From: Oscillospiraceae bacterium
GTDB lineage: Bacteria > Bacillota > Clostridia > Oscillospirales > Oscillospiraceae
Length of the DNA stretch: 64,000 bases
Assembly (NCBI GenBank): GCA_022846075.1
Contig: AP025582.1
Location: 1,364,001-1,428,000, forward strand
Reading direction: 5' to 3'
In this document: in pieces, positions 8,021 through 16,684 of the stretch
How positions within the stretch are numbered: the first letter of the stretch is position 1
Layout of the letters: each line of letters begins with the position of its first letter
Translations under genes and position numbers: made by a program
Notes under the pieces: generated by a model
Told to the model about the DNA's origin: nothing
Databases searched by the model: none
Seen by the model: the letters and a program-made list of their open reading frames with translations, nothing else

Positions 8021-9649
8021 ATGGCTGAAAGAGTTTATTGTTTATACAGAGTTTCCACCAACAAGCAGGTCGATCACGATGAAAACAACCAGGCAGACAT
8101 CCCTATGCAGAGAAAAGCCTGCCACGATTTTGCGGCGAAAATGGGCTGGGTCATCGTGGGCGAGGAGCAGGAAACTGGCGTATCCGGTTATAAAGTCAGC
8201 GCCGATGACCGTGATAAACTGCAGCTCATCAAGAAGTATGCAGAGCAGGGCAAGTTCGATATTCTGCTTGTTTTCATGTTCGACCGACTGGGCCGCAAGT
8301 CAGATGAAACACCCTTCGTTGTGGAGTGGTTTACTAAAAAGGGCGTCCGCGTCTGGAGCGTACAGGAAGGAGAGCAGCGGTTTGAGTCCCACACGGACCG
8401 CCTGACCAACTACATCCGTTTCTGGCAGGCCGATGGAGAGAGCCAGAAAACTTCGATGCGCACCAAAACGGCCCTTGGCCAGATGGTAGAGGAAGGCCGG
8501 TTCCGCGGTGGAAACGCACCATACGGGTACCGGCTGGAAAAGAGCGGCATCCTCAACAAGCGCAAACATGAGGTGTACATGCTGGTCATTGATGAGGACG
8601 AGGCCAGAGTCGTCCGGATGATGTTTGACCTCTGCATTTCGTCCGGTTACGGCAGATGGCGCCTTGCCAACTTCCTCAACGACCACGGGATCAAAAACCG
8701 GAAGGGACAAAACTGGCACGACGCCAGTGTGGGGGGCATCCTGCACAACCCGCTCTACAAGGGAATCCTTCGGAGCGGAGAAACCTATGCCGGTCCCTTT
8801 GAGGCCCTCCAGATCATCGCCCCAGACCAATTCGATCTGGCGCAGAAACTGATGCTGGAGCGGACCAATGAGCGGAAAGAGCGGCGTACAGTACCGCTGA
8901 ATACCACAGGCCAATCCCTGCTTTCCGGGAACATCTTCTGCGGCCACTGTGGAGGCCGGCTGGTGCTCACTACCAACGGGACAACCACCCGCCTCGCGGA
9001 TGGGACGCCGGTCCATAAAAAACGTATTCGCTATGTATGCTACAACAAGACCCGGCGCCGTCAGGAATGTACAGGACAGACTGGATACACAATGCACATT
9101 CTGGACGGGATCGTCACTGAGGTGCTGCATCAGGTCTTCGACAAGATGCAGGGAGCTTCCAACGACATGATTGTGGGAAGCGCGGTTCAAAAGCAGATGG
9201 CAATGATACGCTCGGAATTGCAGCGGGCCAGAGCCGAAAACACCAAGGCCAATAAGGAATATGAATCCCTCAAGGCCGAGGTGCTGAAGGCGATCCAAGG
9301 GAAAAGCGCCCTGCCGCAAGATGTGCTGACTGAAATGCTGGAGGATACCCGACAGAAGGTACTGTCCACCAGTGAACGAATCACGACCCTTACCGCGGAA
9401 CTGAATGATGGAAACTCAAAGATCGAGGAGATGAAGGCCGAGTTCAACCGGATCGTGTCCTGGTCCAAGATTTTCGATGAAAGCCCAATGGAGGTCAAGA
9501 AAATGATCTGCGGCTACATCATCAAGAAGGTTTCGGTGTTCCGGGACTATAGAATCAAGATTGAATTCAACATCAATGTGGAGCAATTCCTGAACGGTAT
9601 CGACAGCATCGACGAATGCGCTACCTATGAACTGCCCATGGCGCAATAA
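8021..9649 (+). CDS. Large serine recombinase (site-specific integrase/excisionase)
   Basis: A 542-residue enzyme that would integrate or excise the element through a phosphoserine intermediate. ATG 8021 is chosen because the family begins at the resolvase strand (MAERVYCLYRVSTNKQ) and GAGAGGA lies upstream. The catalytic serine is in YRVST, and FDRLGR holds the conserved arginines. A recombinase DNA-binding domain follows (about 160-290, with GNAPYGYRLEKSG). A zinc ribbon has CGHCGG near residue 307 and paired cysteines in YVCYNK and QECTG. A coiled coil (about 390-480) precedes the end. It lies beside the element/tRNA junction. It resembles TnpX-type recombinases. Confidence 0.93.
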   Translation: MAERVYCLYRVSTNKQVDHDENNQADIPMQRKACHDFAAKMGWVIVGEEQETGVSGYKVSADDRDKLQLIKKYAEQGKFDILLVFMFDRLGRKSDETPFVVEWFTKKGVRVWSVQEGEQRFESHTDRLTNYIRFWQADGESQKTSMRTKTALGQMVEEGRFRGGNAPYGYRLEKSGILNKRKHEVYMLVIDEDEARVVRMMFDLCISSGYGRWRLANFLNDHGIKNRKGQNWHDASVGGILHNPLYKGILRSGETYAGPFEALQIIAPDQFDLAQKLMLERTNERKERRTVPLNTTGQSLLSGNIFCGHCGGRLVLTTNGTTTRLADGTPVHKKRIRYVCYNKTRRRQECTGQTGYTMHILDGIVTEVLHQVFDKMQGASNDMIVGSAVQKQMAMIRSELQRARAENTKANKEYESLKAEVLKAIQGKSALPQDVLTEMLEDTRQKVLSTSERITTLTAELNDGNSKIEEMKAEFNRIVSWSKIFDESPMEVKKMICGYIIKKVSVFRDYRIKIEFNINVEQFLNGIDSIDECATYELPMAQ

Positions 9650-9707
9650 GCTCTCACCCTTGCCACAATCATGGCGAGGGGTACATATCAAAGTTTGATA
9701 TGGCCAG

Positions 9708-9736
9708 TTGACAACATATACCTTCCATGCTATACT
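9708..9736 (+). promoter_or_regulatory. Near-consensus outward-facing promoter at the element end
   Basis: TTGACA (9708-9713), 17 bp, TATACT (9731-9736). It reads rightward out of the element into the tRNA remnant, and there is no open reading frame of note between it and the terminator at 9878. In a circular excised form it would read into the element's left end. Confidence 0.65.
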
Positions 9737-9817
9737 GCAATTTGTCTCTCATCAATTGCCGGGGCGGGATATTCAAGCCCTTTCCCAAGCCATCAGAGGG
9801 TGCATACCCGGTGGTTC

Positions 9818-9876
<59 letters not shown>

Positions 9877-9877
9877 T

Positions 9878-9917
9878 AACAAAAAGGACATCCAAACGGA
9901 TGTCCTTTTTGTTATTC
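9878..9917 (+). terminator. Terminator of the former tRNA-Ala gene
   Basis: AACAAAAAGGACATCC pairs perfectly with GGATGTCCTTTTTGTT around AAAC, immediately after the CCA end. It would also terminate leftward transcription of the SLH gene. Confidence 0.85.
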
Positions 9918-9952
9918 CTATCTGCAAATGAAAGACTGCCTTTGGGAGGGGG

Positions 9953-11230
9953 TCACCACTTAAACCAGCCGCCGGTCTCCCGACTGTCCAGCAGGTCGAT
10001 GGTGCCGGAGAGAAGAACGGCCGCCTGAGCCCGGGTGAGGGGCTCCTCCAAAGCGGCGGAGGTGGGGATACCGCAGCTGGCCAGGTTGGAGACGGACTGG
10101 TTGGCCCAGGCAGGGGCGGCGGCGAAGGTCTCGGCCACGTCGGTGATGTTCAGGGCCCGGTCCAGCACCACGGCGGCCTCGGCGGCGGTGATGGGGGCGT
10201 CAGCCTGAAAGACTACCTGGCCGCTCTCGTCCAGGGTGCCCTGGATCAGGCCGGACTTGAGCGCGGAGGAGACGTAGGGCTTGGCCCAGGTGGCCATGAC
10301 CTCATCGTCGGCAAAGCCGGTGAGGGTCACGCCCTCCATGGCCTCCACCCCGGCTGCGGACATGGCCAGGGCGGTGAACTGGGCCCGGCTGACGGTCTCC
10401 TGGGGGTGGAAAAAGTACTGGTCCCCCATCTGCTCGCCCACCAGCAGGCCGGTCTCCGCCAGGCGGACGGCCTCCCGGTGGCCCTCCACGCCGGTCATAT
10501 CAGAATAGGTGACCTTGGTCTTTTGCTTCTCGATCTTGATGGACACGGTGGCGGGGGCGGAGGTGTTGCCCACCGCGTCGATGGCCACGTAGGTGAAGGC
10601 ATCCTTGCCGGTCTTGTTCTCATAGGGAGTGTAGGTGAAGCTGGCAGAGCCCTCCTCGGCCTGGGTCACGGCGCCCCGGGCGGGCTTGCTCACCAGCTGA
10701 AAGGTCAGCAGGTCCCCCTCCGGGTCCACGGCGGCAAAGGTGCCGGTGGCCTCCACATTTTTGTAGGTGGTCAGCTCCAGGGCCTCGGCCACGGGGGCGG
10801 AGTTGGCGCTGGCCAGGAGATAGAGGCCCACAGTCACGTCCTCGCCCACCTGGCCGCCGGCAAAGACGGGGGCAAAGGTGAAGCTGGTGGAGGAGAGCAT
10901 AGGGGCGGACAGGGGGGTGAAGCGAAGGCCGGAGACGGCGCTCATGGCCACCTCGCTCCCCTCAGGGATGGCCTGGCCGGCGATGGTGAGCATCCCGGCG
11001 CTGGGATCGGGCAGGGAAGTGAGGACGATGGAGGAAAGATTGCCGTCCCCGGAGACCCGGAAATCATCGGGGGAGAAGGAAATGGCGCCGGTGGCGGGGC
11101 CGTTTTTGGAGAAGGCGGCCACCGACGGGACCTCCTGGGCGCCGCCGAACAGGGCGGCGGAGGCGGGCAGGGCCAGGGTGAGGGTGCAGATGACGGCCAG
11201 CGCCGTCAGGCGGCGGGAGAGACGTTTCAA
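9953..11230 (-). CDS. Secreted S-layer-homology protein with Ig/cadherin-like domain
   Basis: A 425-residue exported protein beginning with a signal peptide (basic KRLSRR, hydrophobic core, ALPASAA). The middle (about 130-240) has a cadherin-like beta repeat: DPEGDLLTFQLVSKPARG and FTYTPYENKTGKDAFTYVA. The C-terminal ~190 residues form SLH modules (VSRAQFTALAMSAAG, FADDE, YVSSALKSGLIQG, ITAAEAAVVLDRAL, LTRAQAAVLLSGTI), which in relatives anchor proteins to secondary cell-wall polymer. Start is TTG 11230 with AAGGAGG 8 bases upstream. That ribosome binding site lies inside a long leader hairpin. Ligand unknown. Confidence 0.85.
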   Translation of the reverse strand: MKRLSRRLTALAVICTLTLALPASAALFGGAQEVPSVAAFSKNGPATGAISFSPDDFRVSGDGNLSSIVLTSLPDPSAGMLTIAGQAIPEGSEVAMSAVSGLRFTPLSAPMLSSTSFTFAPVFAGGQVGEDVTVGLYLLASANSAPVAEALELTTYKNVEATGTFAAVDPEGDLLTFQLVSKPARGAVTQAEEGSASFTYTPYENKTGKDAFTYVAIDAVGNTSAPATVSIKIEKQKTKVTYSDMTGVEGHREAVRLAETGLLVGEQMGDQYFFHPQETVSRAQFTALAMSAAGVEAMEGVTLTGFADDEVMATWAKPYVSSALKSGLIQGTLDESGQVVFQADAPITAAEAAVVLDRALNITDVAETFAAAPAWANQSVSNLASCGIPTSAALEEPLTRAQAAVLLSGTIDLLDSRETGGWFKW

Positions 11231-11238
11231 AGAAAAAA

Positions 11239-11307
11239 CCTCCTTCGGATGGGCAAAAATAGGGATGTGACACTGCCCCTATTTTTTGCCGTCCGAAGGA
11301 GATTATA
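11239..11307 (-). promoter_or_regulatory. Promoter and leader hairpin covering the SLH gene's ribosome binding site
   Basis: On the minus strand TATAAT lies at 11307-11302 with no convincing -35. Just downstream, two arms of about 25 bp (11301-11277 and 11264-11240) form an imperfect inverted repeat whose 3' arm contains the AAGGAGG of the SLH gene and is followed by six T. The structure can serve as terminator for the upstream gene, as transcription attenuator, or as translation block for the SLH gene. Confidence 0.55.
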
Positions 11308-11322
11308 CAAAGGATGGGAATA

Positions 11323-11868
11323 TCATTTGTCTTGATTTCCCCAAAAGGTGACGTTGACGGTCTCCGGGTCCTCCCCGGCTTGGCGGAGCAAAGCGGCGTA
11401 ATCGGCCGGGTCCCTGCCGATCACGTATCCCTCCAGAAGGATGCGTATCCCTCGCAGCGTGTCCAAAAGGGCGGGGTCCGCCGGCGTTTCCGACATGTCG
11501 TCAAAGTAGGTTTCCAAGGCGAGAAAGAAACCCTGCAGTTCCCCAAGCTGGTCCCGGTCGAGTCCGAGGGCGGTGCTTTCGTGGAACGGGAAGGAGTACT
11601 GTGCCACGGTGTCCAGCCGGGTGCTGAGAACGGCGGCGCTCCGCTGGACCTGGGAGAGAGAGAGCACCTCCCGCTGTTCACCCGCGGCGTTGAGATAGCT
11701 TTTCACAGCATAGTGGAGATCGATGATGTCATCCTGTACCTCCCAAGCGAGCCCATCCCGGAGTTCCCGGTACAGCCGAAGGGAAGCCTGCCCCAGGAGA
11801 AGCGCGGCCACGGCCAAAAGAGCGGTGAGGCATTGGAAGACGCGAAGTGTGGATTTTTTCGGTTTCAT
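11323..11868 (-). CDS. Membrane-anchored protein of unknown function
   Basis: A 181-residue protein with one N-terminal membrane segment (about 10-28, VFQCLTALLAVAALLLGQ) after a basic MKPKKS start. The rest is predicted outside the membrane and mostly helical, with YAVKSYLNAAGEQREVLSLSQ and a C-terminal LLDTLRGIRILLEGYVIG helix. ATG 11868 follows a run of six G at suitable distance. It lies 21 bp downstream of the RodA/FtsW-like gene, so it is probably cotranscribed and could act in envelope growth. No family recognised. Confidence 0.6.
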   Translation of the reverse strand: MKPKKSTLRVFQCLTALLAVAALLLGQASLRLYRELRDGLAWEVQDDIIDLHYAVKSYLNAAGEQREVLSLSQVQRSAAVLSTRLDTVAQYSFPFHESTALGLDRDQLGELQGFFLALETYFDDMSETPADPALLDTLRGIRILLEGYVIGRDPADYAALLRQAGEDPETVNVTFWGNQDK

Positions 11869-11889
11869 CACCAGCCCCCCTTTTCCGCG

Positions 11890-13017
11890 TTATAACTGGC
11901 TCCTGTCCCGCAGCCAGCTGGGCAGGGAGCGGGTCTTGATGGAGGAGACCGCCCCCATGGCGGCGAACATGGTGATGATGGAGGTGCCGCCGTAGCTGAA
12001 GAAGGGGAGGGTGAGCCCCACGATGGGGAGGACGTAGAGGCACATGCCGATGTTGAGGACGCACTGGAAGAAGAGCATCCCGGCATAGCCCATGGCGGCC
12101 AGGGCGGTCATGGGGCTGGGGGCCCGGCGGGCCACCCAGACGCAGCGGGCGATGATGGCCGCCAGAATGAGGATGACCAGGATACAGCCCACCAGGCCGA
12201 ACTCCTCGCCGCAGACAGCGAAGATCTCGTCGGCGCTGCGGGAGGGAAGGGAGCTCTCATAGGGGCTCTGGGTTTGGATGCCCTGGAGGTAGCCCTGGCC
12301 GGTGAGCCCCCCGGAGCCGATGGCCAGGACGCTCCGGCTCTGCTGCCAGCCCGCCCCCTGGGTCTGTTCATAAAGGGTGGCCTGGTTGCCGGTGATGTGG
12401 TCGATGACCACGGTGACCCGCCGGGCGAAGTACTGGTCGCTGATGTGGGGCCAGACGAGGATGATGCCCACGACGCACACCACCGCTCCCAGGGCAAACC
12501 ACCGCAGCTTCACCCCAGAGGTCCAGGTGAGGACCAGAAAGAGGAACAGGTACACCAGCGCCATGCCCAGATCGTGGGACACCACGGCGATCAGCCCCGC
12601 CGTCAGCCCCGTGTGGGCCGCCATCTGAAAGACGGAGGAGGGGCGGCTGATGCCCTTTTTCTGAAGCCTGGCGCACTGCCAGGCAAAGAGGAGGATGAAG
12701 GTGAGCTTGGTGACCTCGGCGGGCTGTATTTCCAGGGGAAAGCCGGGAATGGCGATCCAGCTGCGGTTGCCGCCGTGGGTGACCCCGATGGGGGTGCGCA
12801 CCAGCAGGTTGAAGCCCAGATTGAAGGCCAGCAGCCACTTCCAGCTCTTCTCGACCAAAAGCTCCAGGTCCACGGAAGAGAGAATGATGTAGACCACCAC
12901 CCCCAGGAAAATGCCGAGGCACTGCACCGGGACGCTGCGGCTGTTGTCGTTCCAGCGGGTGGCGGTGTAGATGAGCACCAGCCCGTAGCCGCTGGCCAGG
13001 AGGCACAGGGCCAGCAA
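11890..13017 (-). CDS. rodA: RodA/FtsW/SpoVE family cell-wall polymerase
   Basis: An integral-membrane SEDS protein of at least 375 residues with about ten membrane segments; the family polymerises lipid-linked peptidoglycan precursors with a class B PBP. Signature segments seen are GNRSWI, the AEVTKLTFILL helix, SHDLGMALVYLFLF, and the C-terminal GLTLPFFSYGGTSIITMF. The true start is unclear: TTG 13017 has no ribosome binding site, and the same frame stays open upstream through a peptide ending FWARGDKL with no ATG/GTG; a CTG with GGGGG eight bases before it is possible. Whether it serves elongation, division or sporulation cannot be told. Confidence 0.88.
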   Translation of the reverse strand: MLALCLLASGYGLVLIYTATRWNDNSRSVPVQCLGIFLGVVVYIILSSVDLELLVEKSWKWLLAFNLGFNLLVRTPIGVTHGGNRSWIAIPGFPLEIQPAEVTKLTFILLFAWQCARLQKKGISRPSSVFQMAAHTGLTAGLIAVVSHDLGMALVYLFLFLVLTWTSGVKLRWFALGAVVCVVGIILVWPHISDQYFARRVTVVIDHITGNQATLYEQTQGAGWQQSRSVLAIGSGGLTGQGYLQGIQTQSPYESSLPSRSADEIFAVCGEEFGLVGCILVILILAAIIARCVWVARRAPSPMTALAAMGYAGMLFFQCVLNIGMCLYVLPIVGLTLPFFSYGGTSIITMFAAMGAVSSIKTRSLPSWLRDRSQL

Positions 13018-13193
13018 CAGCTTGTCCCCCCGGGCCCAGAACTCCCGCAGGGAATCAGAAAACCAGGACAGGATACCCGCCCCCTTCCACGCAAAATCAA
13101 TGAAAACAGTATACCATTCTTTCCCGTCTTATGCTATACTATATGGGCGTAATTTAGAAAAACATCACAAATTCCGGGCCGGGAGGTGGAACA

Positions 13194-13613
13194 ATGGAAT
13201 ACCGTACCGCCAGCGAGGCCGAGACCGAAGCCCTGGGGGAAGCCCTGGGCAGGACCCTGTCCCCCGGCGCGGTGGTGGCCTTCACCGGGGACCTGGGGGC
13301 GGGAAAGACCGCCTTCACCCGCGGCCTGGCCCGGGGTCTGGACATCGGGGAGCGGGTCACCAGTCCCACCTTTACCATCGTCAACGAGTACGAAGGGGGC
13401 CGCCTGCCCCTGTTCCACTTCGATATGTACCGTCTGGGCTCCTCCGACGAGCTCTTTGACATCGGCTGGGAGGACTACCTGCGCCGGGGCGGCGTGTGCG
13501 CCGTGGAGTGGAGCGAGAAGGTGGCCGACGCCCTCTCCGGCTGTATCCAGGTGGACATCCGCCGGGGAGAGAGGGACTCGGACCGGATCGTCAGCATCAA
13601 GGGGGGACACTGA
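13194..13613 (+). CDS. tsaE: tRNA threonylcarbamoyladenosine ATPase subunit TsaE
   Basis: A 139-residue P-loop ATPase, part of the TsaB-TsaD-TsaE complex that installs t6A37 on ANN-decoding tRNAs. Walker A GDLGAGKTAF is at about 32-41, followed by VTSPTFTIVNEY and HFDMYRL, and AVEWSEK near residue 103, all TsaE signatures. GGGAGG precedes the ATG. It opens a rightward unit with tsaB (2-bp gap) and upp. Confidence 0.95.
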   Translation: MEYRTASEAETEALGEALGRTLSPGAVVAFTGDLGAGKTAFTRGLARGLDIGERVTSPTFTIVNEYEGGRLPLFHFDMYRLGSSDELFDIGWEDYLRRGGVCAVEWSEKVADALSGCIQVDIRRGERDSDRIVSIKGGH

Positions 13614-13615
13614 GC

Positions 13616-14326
13616 ATGAAGATACTGGCACTGGAATCCTCCGCCCTGGCCTGCTCGGCGTGCCTGTGCGAGGACGATTTTCTGATCGCACAATCCTATG
13701 AGAACAGCGGCATGACCCACTCCAAGACCCTTCTGCCCATGGCGGAGGAACTGCTGAAGCACTGCGGGGTGTCTCTGGGGGACGTGGACGTGGTGGCCGT
13801 GGCGGCGGGGCCGGGGTCCTTCACCGGCCTGCGCATCGGCGTGTCGGCGGCCAAGGGCCTGGCCTGGGCGCTGGACAAGCCCTGTGCCAAGGTCTCCACG
13901 CTGGAGGCCATGGCCTGGAACCTGGCGGCCCTGCCCGGCCAGATCTGCCCCGTGATGGACGCCAGGAGGAGCCAGGTCTACAACGCCCGCTTTTCCTCCG
14001 ACGGCGAGGCCATCCGCCGCCTGGCCCCCGACCGGGCCATCGGGCTGGAGGAGCTGGCCGCCGAGCTGGAAACAGAGGGCCAGCCGCAGATTTTAGTTGG
14101 AGACGGCGCCCAGCTATGCTATAATGATTTCATCAAACGGGGCCAGAAGGTCCGGATGGTCCCACCCAACCTGCGGTTCCAGAACGCCTGGGGGGTGGCG
14201 AGGGCCGCCCTGGACCAGGCGCGGGAGGGCAGGCTCATCCCGGCGTCCGAACTGACGCCCGATTACCACCGGCTCTCCCAGGCGGAGCGGGAGCGGCTGG
14301 CGCGAGATAAAGAAAAAGGGGAATGA
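13616..14326 (+). CDS. tsaB: tRNA threonylcarbamoyladenosine protein TsaB
   Basis: A 236-residue ASKHA-fold protein (formerly YeaZ) that scaffolds TsaD for t6A synthesis. It starts [17 protein letters not shown] and has the [13 protein letters not shown] loop typical of TsaB, followed by [17 protein letters not shown] 13616 follows tsaE by 2 bp with a GGGGGGA ribosome binding site inside tsaE. tsaD is not in the window. Confidence 0.95.
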   Translation: MKILALESSALACSACLCEDDFLIAQSYENSGMTHSKTLLPMAEELLKHCGVSLGDVDVVAVAAGPGSFTGLRIGVSAAKGLAWALDKPCAKVSTLEAMAWNLAALPGQICPVMDARRSQVYNARFSSDGEAIRRLAPDRAIGLEELAAELETEGQPQILVGDGAQLCYNDFIKRGQKVRMVPPNLRFQNAWGVARAALDQAREGRLIPASELTPDYHRLSQAERERLARDKEKGE

Positions 14327-14331
14327 CTGAA

Positions 14332-14970
14332 ATGGATCACATGGAAAAAGTACACGTATTGGACCACCCGCTTCTTCAGCACAAGCTGTGCATCCTCCGG
14401 GACGAAAACACCGGCGTCAAGGACTTCCGGGAGGTGGTCAGCGAGATTGCCACCCTGATGTGCTATGAGGCCACCCGGGACCTGCCTCTGGCGGATGTGA
14501 CCATCAAGACCCCCGTGGCCACCGGCACCTTCAAGCAGCTGGCGGGCAAGAAGCTGGCCATCGTCCCCGTCCTCCGGGCGGGCCTTGGCATGGTGGACGG
14601 CATCCTGACCCTGATCCCCTCGGCCAAGGTGGGCCACATCGGCCTCTACCGGGACCCGGACACCCTGGAGCCGGTGGAGTACTACTGCAAGATGCCCACC
14701 GACATCTCCGAGCGGGAGGTCATCATCCTGGACCCCATGCTGGCCACCGGCGGCTCCGCCTCCGCGGCCATCCAGTTCATCAAGAACTATGACGTTAAGC
14801 ACATCAAGCTCATGAACATCATTGCCGCCCCCGCCGGCATCGAGCGGGTCCACAAGGATCATCCCGACGTGGACATCTACGTGGCCGCCGTGGACGAGAA
14901 GCTCAACGACCACGGCTACATCGTCCCCGGCCTGGGGGACGCGGGCGACCGTATTTTCGGCACGAAGTAA
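14332..14970 (+). CDS. upp: Uracil phosphoribosyltransferase
   Basis: A type I PRTase of about 212 residues that makes UMP from uracil and PRPP (pyrimidine salvage). The PRPP-binding loop [13 protein letters not shown] is clear, as are [11 protein letters not shown], the GLYRDP flexible loop and the C-terminal [14 protein letters not shown]. Start codons at 14323, 14332 and 14341 are in frame; 14332 has the best distance (9 bases) from AAGGGGA, while 14323 would overlap the tsaB stop as ATGA. A strong terminator follows. Confidence 0.93.
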   Translation: MDHMEKVHVLDHPLLQHKLCILRDENTGVKDFREVVSEIATLMCYEATRDLPLADVTIKTPVATGTFKQLAGKKLAIVPVLRAGLGMVDGILTLIPSAKVGHIGLYRDPDTLEPVEYYCKMPTDISEREVIILDPMLATGGSASAAIQFIKNYDVKHIKLMNIIAAPAGIERVHKDHPDVDIYVAAVDEKLNDHGYIVPGLGDAGDRIFGTK

Positions 14971-15048
14971 AAACTTGTGCCGGGGCGTGTCCCCGGCCTG
15001 CGGGGACAATTTTCAGACCCGGACTTTGCCTGAAACGAAAAAACCATC

Positions 15049-15088
15049 AAAAAGACGGCTGAACACACCGGTTTCAGCCGTCTTTTTG
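15049..15088 (+). terminator. Terminator after upp
   Basis: AAAAAGACGGCTGA pairs with TCAGCCGTCTTTTT around an ~11-base loop. Confidence 0.85.
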
Positions 15089-15122
15089 TACTGTTTACGC
15101 CAAAGCATTTGCGGGGAATCCC

Positions 15123-15152
15123 TTGCAACCGGCAGAGCATTTGTCGTATACT
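15123..15152 (+). promoter_or_regulatory. Promoter of the phosphohexomutase/transketolase unit
   Basis: TTGCAA (15123-15128), 18 bp, TATACT (15147-15152), 39 bp before the next ATG. Confidence 0.6.
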
Positions 15153-15191
15153 GAACATACTTGGACAAAATGAGGAAAAGGGGCTGACAGG

Positions 15192-16670
15192 ATGGGGAAT
15201 GATCTTCGGCAGTTACAAAACGGCAGCGACGTGCGGGGCGTGGCGCTGGCCGTCCCCGGCGGCAGGGAGGTGGATCTGACGGGCGGGGCCTGCCAGCGCA
15301 TCGCCGGGGCCTTTACGCTGTGGCTCTCCCAACGGACGGGCACGCCCGCCCGGCAGCTGCGCATCGGCGTGGGGCACGACTCCCGCCTGACCGCCTCCCC
15401 CCTGAAAGAGGCCGCCGTGCGGGGCATCCGGGCCCAGGGGGCCGAGGCGCTGGACTGCGGCCTGGCCTCCACCCCCGCCATGTTCATGGGGACCGTTTTC
15501 CCCGGCACGGCCTTTGACGGCTCCATCATGCTCACCGCCAGCCACCTGCCCGCCGAGCGCAACGGCATGAAGTTTTTTACCCCGGAGGGGGGCCTGGACA
15601 AGCCGGACATCACGGCCCTTCTGACGCTGGCCGGCGGCGTGGAGGAGGCGGAGGGGCCCTCGGAGGCGGAGCCCTCCGAACTGATGGGCCAATATGCCGC
15701 CTATCTGCGTGGCAAAATCGTGGAGGGGGCGGACAAGGGCGGGCGGCCCTTGTCCGGCCTTCACATCGTGGTGGACGCGGGGAACGGCGCCGGGGGCTTC
15801 TTTGTCACCCAAGTGCTGGAACCTCTTGGGGCGGACTGCTCCGGCAGCCGGTTCCTGGAGCCTGACGGTAATTTTCCCAACCATATCCCCAACCCGGAGG
15901 ACCGGCAGGCCATGGAGGCCATCCGCTCCGCCGTGCTGGACAGCGAGGCCGACCTGGGCCTCATCTTCGACACCGACGTGGACCGGATGTCCGCCGTCCT
16001 CCCGGACGGCACCGAGGTGAACCGGGACGCCATCATCGCTCTGACCGCCGCCATTCTGGCCCCCGGCCATCCGGGCGGCACCATCGTCACCGACTCGGTG
16101 ACCTCCGACCGGCTCACCGTTTTCCTGGAGCGGGACCTGGGGCTGAAGCACCGCCGGTTCAAGCGGGGCTACAAAAACGTCATCAACGAGGCCATCCGCC
16201 TGAACGCCGAAGGGGTGCCCACCCCCATGGCCATGGAGACTTCGGGCCACGGCGCCCTCCAGGAGAACTATTTTCTGGACGACGGGGCCTATCTGGCGGT
16301 GAAGCTGGTGGTGGCCCTGGCCAGGCACGGGCGGCTGGGGGACCTGATCGCCAAGCTGCCCCCCGCCGTGGAGGAAGCGGAAAAGCGCATCCCCCTTTCG
16401 GGGGCTGATTTCAAGGAGAAGGGCGCCGCCGCGCTGGAGGCCTTCGCCCACCGGGCGGAGGAGCGGGGCATCCCCCTGGCCCCCACCTGCGAGGGGGTCC
16501 GGCTCTCCCTGCCCGAGGGCTGGATGCTCCTGCGGCAGTCCCTCCACGACCCTCTGCTTCCCCTGAACGCCGAGGGGAACCACCCCGGGGACTGCGCCAA
16601 GCTCCTGTCCCTGGCGAAAGAATTGCTCACCGGACTGGACGGGCTGGACCTGTCCGTTCTGGACCGATAA
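15192..16670 (+). CDS. Phosphohexomutase (phosphomannomutase/phosphoglucomutase)
   Basis: A 492-residue alpha-D-phosphohexomutase. Active-site phosphoserine loop LTASHLP lies near residue 118, the metal-binding DTDVDR near 260, the sugar-binding METSGHGA near 342, and a C-terminal phosphate-binding region follows. The sugar (mannose-6-P or glucose-6-P) cannot be read from the motifs. AGGGGCTGACAGG precedes ATG 15192. It leads a unit with the split transketolase genes 14 bp downstream, linking sugar phosphate interconversion with the pentose phosphate pathway. Confidence 0.88.
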   Translation: MGNDLRQLQNGSDVRGVALAVPGGREVDLTGGACQRIAGAFTLWLSQRTGTPARQLRIGVGHDSRLTASPLKEAAVRGIRAQGAEALDCGLASTPAMFMGTVFPGTAFDGSIMLTASHLPAERNGMKFFTPEGGLDKPDITALLTLAGGVEEAEGPSEAEPSELMGQYAAYLRGKIVEGADKGGRPLSGLHIVVDAGNGAGGFFVTQVLEPLGADCSGSRFLEPDGNFPNHIPNPEDRQAMEAIRSAVLDSEADLGLIFDTDVDRMSAVLPDGTEVNRDAIIALTAAILAPGHPGGTIVTDSVTSDRLTVFLERDLGLKHRRFKRGYKNVINEAIRLNAEGVPTPMAMETSGHGALQENYFLDDGAYLAVKLVVALARHGRLGDLIAKLPPAVEEAEKRIPLSGADFKEKGAAALEAFAHRAEERGIPLAPTCEGVRLSLPEGWMLLRQSLHDPLLPLNAEGNHPGDCAKLLSLAKELLTGLDGLDLSVLDR

Positions 16671-16684
16671 AAAGGAAGGATGAT

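Larger units (their letters stand above)
1..9817. mobile_element. Right-hand end of an integrated mobile element
   Basis: This block has visibly lower GC than the rest of the window and carries accessory genes: RhuM, a Y-family polymerase with YolD, paired AAA ATPases, TnpW-like and serine recombinase genes. It ends where a tRNA-Ala 3' fragment begins at 9818, and housekeeping genes follow. The recombinase gene lies about 170 bp from that junction, as is usual for integrases. The left end is outside the window, so size and conjugation functions are unknown. That it is one element rather than nested insertions is inference. Confidence 0.75.

Noticed and set aside
10406-11335. Plus-strand frame of 309 residues opposite the SLH gene
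   Set aside because: Glycine/histidine-rich antisense sequence without motifs; the minus-strand gene has a signal peptide and SLH modules.
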